Position numbers and translations under genes: made by a program
Shown: positions 55,891-64,000 of the stretch, piece by piece
Layout: each line of letters starts with the position of its first letter
Position numbering within the stretch: the first letter of the stretch is position 1
Assembly: GCF_026914185.1 (NCBI RefSeq)
Contig: NC_070559.1
Coordinates: forward strand, 6,927,501-6,991,500
Origin: Puccinia triticina
Lineage: Eukaryota; Basidiomycota; Pucciniomycetes; Pucciniales; Pucciniaceae
DNA: 64,000 bases
Direction of reading: 5' to 3'
The notes under the pieces: generated by a model
Database searches by the model: none
What the model was told of the DNA's origin: nothing
Seen by the model: only the letters and a program-made list of their open reading frames with translations

Positions 55891-56521
55891 CAGTGCCCCC
55901 CACGACTTCTCAACTACCCCTACAGGGGGGTTCCAAATTTTGGAGTTTTTTTTTCCAAAAATTCTTTTAAAAGTGGGCTGGTGCTGGGCTCTTTTTGGCC
56001 CATTTTTTGATGCAAATGTCACATTTCACCAACCAGACCTGGTAACATGCATGATAATAGTCCAAAGTCGCTGAAATTTCACTGGACCCGCTGCCAAGAG
56101 AGCAATGAAGAAATATTCTTCACATTGCCACATTCCAAAGAGTGTACTGATGGATATGGCAATCAACAATAACTAAGGAGGTACATGTTTACATAAATAC
56201 CTACACCTGTAGTATGTATGTACTTGGATAATTTAGTCTCTAAATACATGATAAATATTCCATAAGTCCATAGTACATGTCTGTAACCACATACTATGGT
56301 CTTAAAACCAGCTGTTCCAAATTTTGCATCTGAAAAAAATGAAACTTTTTTTTGAGGCATTGCACAGACTTCAAAGTTATATTTTTGAGTTCTCCTACGT
56401 CTGTAGGGCTCAAAAATGTATAGTTTACATGTGATACATGTCTGGTGACTTTGAACACATTGTTCAAAGTTCAATTTTTTTTTGCAGGTGCGGGGTAGTT
56501 GAGAAGTCGTGGGGGGCACTG
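55891..56521. mobile_element. Second Tc1/mariner-type MITE family
   Basis: This 631 bp element starts CAGTGCCCCCCACGACTTCT and ends with the reverse complement (about 30 bp arms). It is flanked by TA (55889-55890 and 56522-56523). There is no transposase frame. The ends differ from the family at 4060, so this is a separate family. Confidence 0.82.
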
Positions 56522-56523
56522 TA

Positions 56524-57252
56524 TACAAGATTGTTTTGTGTTATGGTTGAAGCATACACTATAATGAATATAAGCATACTCAACAGTTGAAAGTTGGGGT
56601 GATTTGAGTGTGGCAGAGGCCGGGGAAGGGGGGGAGTTCAGCCGAGGTTGCCGCTGAATCGGATGGCTGCGCCTCCTGCCCGGGCGAGTGGATTGGAGTG
56701 GCTGGGATGGCAGGACAAGATGTGCAGAGGGAGGGGAATTCCTCGAGCTTAACTAAGCCTCTCGTGGTGAGCGAGAGTGCGGGCAGGTCTGGGCGGCAGC
56801 CCAGTCTCACCAGAGAGGCTTATGCACAAGCACGCAAATCCTGCGTGAGCGTGGCGTGATATAGAGGCCGTTTTTAAGGTATTCTCTTGTGGCTTCTACA
56901 CTACTCATCACAAGTTCTTGTTGTTTTGTTTTTCTGGCTGTTTGCCATGCTCGTGATTTTTCCGTTTTTTTTTGTTGATGTATTTCCGTTCCTTCATTTT
57001 TGAAAACGGATATCAAGAAATTCAAAATAAATCATTCCAATTAATTAAGCGGTCACATTATAATGAAGAACATCATGTAATATCGATTACCAACCATAAT
57101 TAACGAAACAGTAATTACATAGAGAGCAACTAAATGAACATTAACAACAGTGAAATAAAGAGCCCAATTCGGTACATGAGCATGTTGATCGAGGCAAGTC
57201 CAAGTTGATCAAAATCAACAGAAGACCCCCACGAATATCAGTCAAGATCACA
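56524..57252. other. Upstream region of the helicase-like gene
   Basis: A GC-rich block (56610-56830) is open in both strands without recognisable domains. It is followed by AT-rich sequence that probably contains the promoter of the helicase-like gene. Confidence 0.35.
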
Positions 57253-58623
57253 ATGTCCGACACCCAGATGAACAAAGCCCCCTTGCCTCCTCAACAAGAT
57301 GATCGATCGGATCCGCTTGACCCATTGCCCCTGAACAGGACGACCGAAGATCCCTTGCCTTTTGAGGAAATATTGGAAGTCAACACAGAAAAATCATCGT
57401 CGGGAGGAGCCGGGCGAGTGCTCAAGAACAAAGCAGGCCAGCTTACCTTGAATACAAAAATTATTGAGATGGCTCATGACAAAACGATCGAAATGTTGAA
57501 GGATTGGTCGGCAGCAGTATACGGTCCCCAGCCGCCAAAGCAAGTCCAACTGGACTCCGTTATCGATTTAATTCACCGTTGTGATACTTTTGTCCTCGCC
57601 GGGACAGGAGTTGGGAAGACACGGATCGCTGAGATGTATTGGGATCTATTTCCCAAGTATAAAAAGCCAATCGTCTTGGTATTGAACCCTCTGGACTCTC
57701 TCGGTGATAATCAGGTATGCACTGTTGTCAAATCAATACAAGAAGTCAGACTAAACTCTGCTACATATGTAGGTACAGGAGAAAAAGAATTTAAATATAT
57801 CAGCGATCAATCTGACAAAGATGAACTTGAACGAGACCGTTGAAAAAGATATACTGAAGGGGGTTTATTCTTTTATCTACCTGGTAAGCCAATGGATTGG
57901 CTAGCGTTGGAAAGAATATTTGAGCTGACAGTTTGGCAGAGCCCCGAGGTGTTGTTGAACAATGCCATTTTCAGTAGGATTTTTTACAACGAAACGTTCC
58001 AGGATCGAGTTTCGTTGGTGGTGGTAGATGAAGCACACATGATCTATGTATGGGGCTTGGTGGCCAGCGGAAAATCTAAGAAGCTTTTTTCGCATGGGCG
58101 GCATCAGGATCGGGCGGTTTTTCGGCCATCGTATGGAGACATTGCGGCCCGGCTTCTAGGAATTAATGCGCCGTTACTCCTTCTATCAGCCACCTGCCGG
58201 CCACAAGCAATCAAAGGAATACTCAAGAGCCTGAAGATAACAGAAGAATCTATATCTTACCGGCGCGCAGAACTCAGTCGACCAGAAATCCGCATCATCC
58301 GGGTGCCAATGAAGTGTTCGCTGAAGTCATGCGACGACCTCCTACAACTATATGGCCCGCGTTCCTGCATCCCCGACAACGAGATAATACCTACATTGAT
58401 CTACTCAAACACTCGTAATCTTACAATGCAGGCTTCCAAGGTCGTCCACGAGGCCAGGCGGATTCCGGGTGGCCACGGAGATGCTAACAGTACCTTTGCC
58501 CGGAGGTTCCACGCATGTTCGGGTGACGTGAGCAAGGAGGAGACCACCACGAAGTTTGCGGCTGGGGAATTTCCGGTGATCTCATGTACGATGGCCCGTG
58601 ATGGCATTTTCCAGCTGCATTGA
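57253..58623 (+). pseudogene. RecQ-like DEAD/DEAH helicase, truncated
   Basis: Three exons (57253-57714, 57773-57883, 57940-58623) encode 418 aa. The introns are GTATGC...TGTAG and GTAAGC...GGCAG, both phase 0. Motifs in order: Walker A AGTGVGKTRIAEMYW (near 118), NPLDSLGDNQ, LSPEVLLNN, the DEAH box VVVDEAHMIYVWG (near 220), and motif III LLLLSATCRP (near 273). The second RecA domain reaches CSGDVSKEE and FPVISCTMA, where motif V begins, and then stops. The VI-motif region and the zinc-binding domain of RecQ proteins are missing, so it cannot be a complete helicase. RecQ-like helicases of this kind are multicopy in rust and smut fungi, some being subtelomeric (general knowledge). Confidence 0.8.
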
Positions 58624-58749
58624 GTTTTTGCGCCGGTTGGAAGTAAATGTGACCATCGAACAACTAGTTTTAGATATCTGCATACAAACAAACAACTACA
58701 TACTTCAACAACAAACCAATGAAAGATGCAGACAAGAAACAGACATGCA

Positions 58750-59411
58750 ACATGGGCTCGGTGAATCTTTGCTGCAGCTTTAGCGTCCTGATCCATCTCG
58801 ACAGGCTCGTCAAAGGGACCCCGGAGAGAGTCGGTGTCGTCCTTGTCATCTTCATCGGTGTATGAATCGTCGTCCTTCATAGCGGACTGGTGCAAGATTT
58901 TCGACTTGAGGAGCCGGTAAAGAAAAGGATGTTCCTCGTCGATCATCTGCTTGTCCCTCTTCGCTTGGTTTTCCTCGCTGAAAAAATCAGCCTTGATCGT
59001 TTTCGAGCTGTAATATAGGCCTCGAGGATTTTCGCGTTTCTCATCAACTTTGAGAATTTTCTGGGCCTGAATGTCAACAAAAAATCAAACTATTAGTGAT
59101 GAATTGCTCAATCAAGGTGCCTGTCTCTGTAAAACACTTGCCTCGCGAAGAATGAAACCGCCCCAGTTTTTCTCGCCGGGTTCGTGAGAGCATATCATCG
59201 TACCAATTGCCTCAAGAAGGATCCTCGTGGAGTCCCAGCCATCATCCGACCAAAGCCGACGCCGACTGACTATGCTGATTTCTTCTTGCTCCACGAAAGC
59301 AAGGAAGAATTGCTTTGGCGACATCTTGAGTGAATTCATTACCTCACAAATGTAGGAAACTTTTGATGCCTCGGTCGACAGGTCGGTCGGTCGTTCAGGT
59401 GGCGGGAGCAT
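58750..59411 (-). pseudogene. Partial gene resembling multicopy basidiomycete proteins of unknown function
   Basis: ATG at 59411 opens exon 1 (to 59142), with KVSYICEVMNSLKMSPKQFF and ASVA-like SRRRLWSDDGWDSTRILLE motifs. A GC-AG intron (59067-59141, GCAAGT...TTCAG) leads to exon 2 (VDEKRENPRGLYYSSKTIK...EEHPFLYRLLKSKI). An acidic tail follows (SYTDEDDKDDTDS). I associate this N-terminal pattern with large, repeated basidiomycete proteins such as those annotated DUF6589, but only weakly. The frame then runs antisense into the helicase, so the 3' part appears lost at a junction near 58640-58750. Confidence 0.5.
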
Positions 59412-60360
59412 CTTGAGTTTTTGGTTGGCTGAGTATATTGACCGATCAAGGATTATGATCGGATGATCGGATGGAGACAGGAGGAGGATGTATGCGGATT
59501 TGCAGGTTTACCGAGTAATATGAGCTTTTCGGTAGTTTTATGACGTTCCTCCTTGATAAGCATAATTATGCTTCAAGTGTGGCTGCGCTCGGTCCCTGTG
59601 ATAAAATCAAGATTCGAAATCTTGAACTTCAGATTTTTTTTTCCAATGGAAGCAATCATGATTGTGCACCTAAAAAAATACCAAAAATTCGAAAAGATGT
59701 AGATGTTTGTTGTATCAAAACGTAGAAAGAATCTACAGAGTAGTGAAGGCGTGGTGACGGAAAGCATAGCGCTCCCAGCCAAACACTGGAAAACGCTCAC
59801 GCGAGAAAAGCGTTTTTGTATGCAAGTCCCTCCCTCCGGGAGGGGTCGCTTCGCGACCAGCCAAATGCTGCACGGCCCGCAGGAGGCTGGGACCTTGTGT
59901 TAAGTTCGGGAATTCCTGAGGCATGGGGACTGGAGCTTCCTCAAATGAATTTGTGGAGACCCTCCTGCACAAAATCGGAGATATGCGCGACATGAGACAT
60001 TAATTATATAAAAGACGTTTTTTGATTCCACAAGGAGTCGCAAGCTTACGGTGACCAGACCGTTGGATGACTTATCGCCTGAACCGAGTCTCTTTTGCAT
60101 GGGCCTATCTTATGATAACAACCAGGGGGAAGAGGGCCCGACCCGATGTAAACTCCCATGGCGACGATTGCGGCCGGAAGTGAGATCGTCATGATCATCT
60201 AGAGCATGATCAGCAGCTTCATCCTCGATTGAATGCTTTGGTGGGTCTTTCGCAGGTGGTGTGTGGTTCTGAGGGGAAGGTTTGTTGCTGTTGACGAGCG
60301 GGGCGGAAGCTCCCTTTATCGAGGCATATTGATGTATTTCGAAATATTCCGTGAGGTGGC
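59412..60360. other. Non-coding or unassigned stretch
   Basis: A CCTCCCTC-CGGGAGGG hairpin next to TCGCTTCGCGA lies near 59830-59856. On the minus strand 60375-60110 is open (HTPPAKDPPKHSIEDEAADH...) and could be the end of an old gene cut by the LINE. No family is recognised. Confidence 0.35.
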
Positions 60361-60375
60361 AAGGAAGCTGGCCAG

Positions 60376-61068
60376 GGCGGCACAGGCGTGTGGAGAAGAC
60401 TCGGATCTCGTGCGGGTAAAACGGGGTCTCGAATCGGCGAGGGCACAAGGTGGGCATCGGAGCCCAGCAGTTCGACCGGCGTTGGAATTCCCGTTATGTA
60501 TCGAAAATTTTCCACCATCTACGTTCAAGACAGTTCAGGACACGTTCATCCAAACGATTTCCTCTTTCGCTTCAAGCTGCATCCTTACCCGGTTTGTAAC
60601 ACATGCAACCTCAAGGAAACGGTGGAGCATTTCATGATCTACTGTCGCGCCCATCATCGGCATCGGCAGCTAATGAGGCAAACACTTAAAACGCACAAGT
60701 TACGATCGGTCTCTTTGTCGGCTCGATACCTTCTCAACGCTCCAAGAGCCACTCAGGCGGTAGCGCAATATATTTGGGACACCGGGCGCTTTCTAGACAC
60801 TCGACATTGTGTTCTCTCAGCGACGGATCTACATATCGCCAGCTCTTTCTCAGGATTTACTCCCTCAAACCTCTTCTGTTTCTGTCTTCCTTCTTATCTT
60901 CTATCTTTTTCTTTCTGTTTCTTTCAGTTTGGTTATGTTTCTGCTTGTACATCTGGTCAGAATTGGTTGTAGTCCAATAGGACATCTCTTATCACTAGCT
61001 ATAGCTTCTACGCATCTGTTGGTACCTTACAGTGCGCAATGTCAAAACAAACTGCACTCAAAAAAAAA
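60376..61068 (+). mobile_element. 5'-truncated LINE (Tad1/I-like) with poly-A tail
   Basis: A 693 bp insertion flanked by the perfect 15 bp duplication AAGGAAGCTGGCCAG (60361-60375 and 61069-61083). It ends in an A tract (about 61060-61068). The coding remnant is the C-terminus of a LINE ORF2: SGHVHPNDFLFRFK, then the CCHC motif CNTCNLKETVEHFMIYC (about 60597-60650). Severe 5' truncation, an A tail and a long target duplication are typical of target-primed reverse transcription. Confidence 0.88.
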
Positions 61069-61093
61069 AAGGAAGCTGGCCAGTGGCAGCCAG

Positions 61094-61576
61094 TGTCATT
61101 AGTATCAGTAGCTCACGGGTGCTCTAACGGAGCAAATCGGCACACCGCTGGAGGATATAACCCAGGCCTGTCGGTACAAAATGTAGATGGGAGATCCCAC
61201 AAGAGGGTGAGAGTTGTGATGATTTTTATAAGATGCCTCAGGCAAATGGGAACTGGGCGGAACAGTCCCGTCGCGGTCAGTCTCGGCACTGACGAATCCG
61301 GCTCCAAATCTCGGTATGGTAATTGCATAGATAGATGTACTAACCTGGGCGGAACAGTCCTGTCGCGGTCAGTCTCGGCACTGACGAATCCGGCTCCAAA
61401 TCTCGGTGAGGAAAAGAGACTGGAGCCGGGCGCGGGTCCGACCAGGTTATGTAGTCTAAACCTAACCGGTTGATGATGACTAAGCACCGGTTAGGTTTAG
61501 CTCTAAGTACATGATTATGCTACAATGTTGTTTATGTAATCTTGGCACCGTTGACTCCGCCAGAGGTACTCTAACA
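61094..61576 (-). repeat. 3' LTR of the second Ty1/copia element
   Basis: Reads TGTTAGAGTACCTC...CTAATGACA on the minus strand, about 483 bp. It is preceded on that strand by a polypurine tract of nine G. It contains a 59 bp sequence repeated at 61258-61316 and 61349-61407 (GGCGGAACAGTCC...) and a TTATAAAAATC box near 61230. The lower end is inferred from the CA terminus alone, because the partner LTR is outside the window. Confidence 0.75.
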
Positions 61577-61598
61577 CCCCCCCCCAAGATTACAAAAA

Positions 61599-64000
61599 CT
61601 ACCGGCTCACACCTAGCTGTTCCAGCGCTCCCGTCATTTTTGTCGGTCCCAAGCGCTTTGTGAGCACATCCGCCAGTTGGTTATGAGTACTGGTCCACAA
61701 GACATTGATGTGATTTTCTCTGATTAAGTCATTCACGAAATAAAAGGCTCGCCGGAGGTATTTTGTTTTTTTCTTTGAGGTGTTGTCTGTCGCAATGAGT
61801 ATAGCGGCCTCATTGTCGCAGTGCATTGATAGCTTGGGACTGACTCCGATCTCTTCAAAAATGTTGAGTAAGTGAGCCAGTTGCTGAGCTCCTTCTGAAA
61901 GCGCAAGGTACTCAGCCGCGCAAGTTGACATCGCCACAACGGTTTGCCACCTAGACCCCCATGCCACACTGTTTCCACCATGCGTGAGGAGATAACCCGT
62001 TGTCGACCGCTTGTGTTTGCCGCCCCAATTTGCGTCCGTCCAAAGATCCATGTCGCCGTTCCCTGCCCTGTACACAAGGGCCTTGTCCGCCGTCCGTCCC
62101 AAATATCCAATTAACCAGTTGAGCGCCTTCCAATGTTCCTCCGATGGTGCCGCCGAAAACCGCGCCAATAAATTGACCCCATAAGATATATCCGGCCTTG
62201 TACCGCATGCAAGGTACATGAGAGAGCCAATCACCGACCTATATTCAGTTTGATCAATAGGATCTCCGGAAAAAGTTTCAAGATCAGATTCAGGTAATGG
62301 GCAGTGATGGGGTAGAGTCTTCCGGTGGTAGGTCGCAACGATTTGTTTAGCCATGAGTGATTGAGCAAGGCGGAGATGGGGACCATCCCAGGTGAATTCG
62401 ATACCGACGAGCCGCCAAACATCTTCAGACCATTTAATTTCAAGTTGCTTCTCCATTCCATTCCTCAAGTCAGACAGTAATCTTTTATCCGAGGACACCG
62501 CGAAGCCATCGTCGACGTGAAGCCAAATAATGATGAAATGGCCTGCGCGCCGAAAGAGGTACAAGGAGGGTTCAATTTCACTGGCCTCAAAACCGAGTGA
62601 TTCAACCGTTTGCTGAAAGAATTTCCACCAGCAGCGGGCTGCTTGCTTGGTGCCGTAAAGTGCTTTCTTGAGGCGCATGACCTTACCCTTGAGTGAGGGA
62701 GTGATCTCAACCGGAGGTTGTATATACACCTCTTCCTCAATTGGGCTGTACAGGTAAGCGGAGCTCACATTGAAAGTTGCCGTGTGGAGTCGATTTGAGA
62801 TTGCCAGGGAAATGAGCAGGCGGAGTGTGTTGAGAGAGGCTGTCGGCGCGTAGGTCTCGTTATAGTCTTGTCCCATTTGTTGATTAAAACCTTTTGCGAC
62901 ATAATGAGCACAGTACTTATCTATTGAGCCATCCGGTTTTTGTTTGATCGAGAAAACCCAGCGTGCACCGAGTGCTTTGCAGGCCTTTGGAGGGTTGGTT
63001 GGGACCCAGACTTCCAACTGACCGAATTTAAGCATTTCATACTCTGCCGCCTCCCGCCATAGATGAGCATCGGGTCCGGCTAGAGCTTGCTTGATTGTTT
63101 TCGGCAAGTTGTGTTCCTCATCAGTCGACAAAAGAGATAGCTGTCGTCGTTCCTCCTCCGCGATTTCAGCTGTCTTCTCTTCTCCCAGACGCAGCATGAT
63201 TTGTTTCAAAATCAAATCCACTTGATGTTCAGTGGGTTCTGGTACTGCGACTAGGTCCGGCGCTGTTTTTGTCGAGGTCTTTTGAACCGGCAATTTCTGA
63301 AAATCTGGAAAATTCACGGAGCTTGAATGAACCATTCTTCTTTCGTTGGGAACCCAAAACAGCCATCCGGTGCCAGACGCTGGATACCCAAGCAGTTGAC
63401 CTTCACGTGCGCGCTTGTCAAGTTTCTTCCGCTGCTCCTTCGGGATGTGTATTATTGCTCTTGCTCCAAGGGGAATAGAGTTGCAGCAATTGGTTTAACC
63501 TTGTAAAGCAGTTCGAGAGGCGTCTTGTCTTTAGTCCTACTGTTAGGCATCCTGTTATGGAGATGCGCAGCCGTCGAATACGCAAAACTCCACCACTTGC
63601 TGGATAACTCACTTGAGTGCAGCATGGTGCAAGCCATATTGCCAAGAGTTCGGTTGACTCGCTCAGCTTCTCTATTCTGTTCCGGTGAATAAGGAGTAAC
63701 AGGTGCTAGTGTCGTACCAATTGCCTCCAGTTGGGGCTTAAGGCTTTTGGTGTATTCGAGGGCGTTGTCACAGCGCAGGTAGGTTGGCACTTTTCCAAGG
63801 GCAGTCTTGAGGTGTCAAATCCATCCCATTATCTTCTCTGGTACGTCGCTCCTATTTTGCATTGGCGCGCAGAAGGTGTAGGTGCTTGCATGATCTCTCA
63901 GGGTCACGAGGTACCGGCAACCGTTGATGTCCAGGTTGAGTGGGCCGATAACATCTGAGACACAAAAATCGAGGGGCTCATCGCGAGGAATCTGAGTCTC
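61599..64000 (-). pseudogene. Pol of the second Ty1/copia element (integrase, RT, RNase H), runs off the window
   Basis: From the right edge downward the integrase core shows VSDVIGPLNL (Asp), LRCDNALEYTKS (Asp) and NREAERVNRTLG (Glu), all three present. An in-frame TGA lies near 63817. A one-base frameshift near 63465 precedes IIHIPKEQRKKLD. RT has WVFSIKQKPDGSIDKYCAHY, FNVSSAYLYSPIEEEVYI (Asn where Asp is catalytic) and the HVDDGFAV box. RNase H shows LWTDANWGG, STCAAEYLALSEG and the tail NQLADVLTKRLG. The frame from 63335 to 61599 is otherwise open. Confidence 0.9.

Noticed and set aside
61039..61487. Open frames on both strands of 124-144 codons
   Set aside because: They lie within the LTR of the second copia element and follow its internal repeat.

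Overview
The window looks like a piece of a large, transposon-packed basidiomycete genome, most likely a rust fungus (Pucciniales; inference). The reasons are short spliced introns, chromodomain Ty3 elements, rust-like Ty1/copia and hAT elements, and a RecQ-like helicase of a type that is multicopy in rusts. Only about five host genes are visible. Mobile elements or their remains make up most of the rest.

Left end (1-4 kb): three compact housekeeping genes. These are a 2-dehydropantoate 2-reductase (+, three exons), the signal peptidase complex subunit SPC1 (-, three exons), and a DSS4/MSS4-family Rab-binding protein (+, two exons). SPC1 and DSS4 are divergent and share a 422 bp upstream region. 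A 681 bp mariner-type fold-back element follows.

5.5-19.8 kb: one Ty3/gypsy chromovirus on the minus strand (5498-19819, target duplication CAGAA) carrying four later insertions: a CACTA-like fold-back element, a solo LTR, a hAT-type MITE and a complete Ty1/copia element. Each insertion has a duplicated target site, and deleting the insertion plus one copy rejoins the host reading frame.

20-35 kb: blocks of short hairpin repeats, several hAT-type MITEs, two copies of one LTR family in opposite orientations, a decayed hAT transposase, and one three-exon gene for an unrecognised nuclear-looking protein (minus, 29401-30641).

32.7-44.5 kb: a second Ty3-type element (+) with LTR, primer-binding site, gag with zinc knuckle, protease, RT and RNase H. 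It lost its 3' part and was hit twice by one hAT family: a 441 bp MITE and a 3974 bp element. The larger one encodes a nearly intact eight-exon hAT transposase.

46.0-49.9 kb: a complete ten-exon gene for mitochondrial 2-oxoglutarate dehydrogenase E1 (1027 aa).

50-64 kb: MITEs and fold-backs, a tRNA-like sequence, a truncated RecQ-like helicase facing a truncated minus-strand gene of unknown family, a 5'-truncated LINE with a 15 bp target duplication, and the 3' portion of a second Ty1/copia element that leaves the window at the right edge.

All coordinates and splice sites were read by eye from the sequence. Family names rest on recognised motifs, not on searches.
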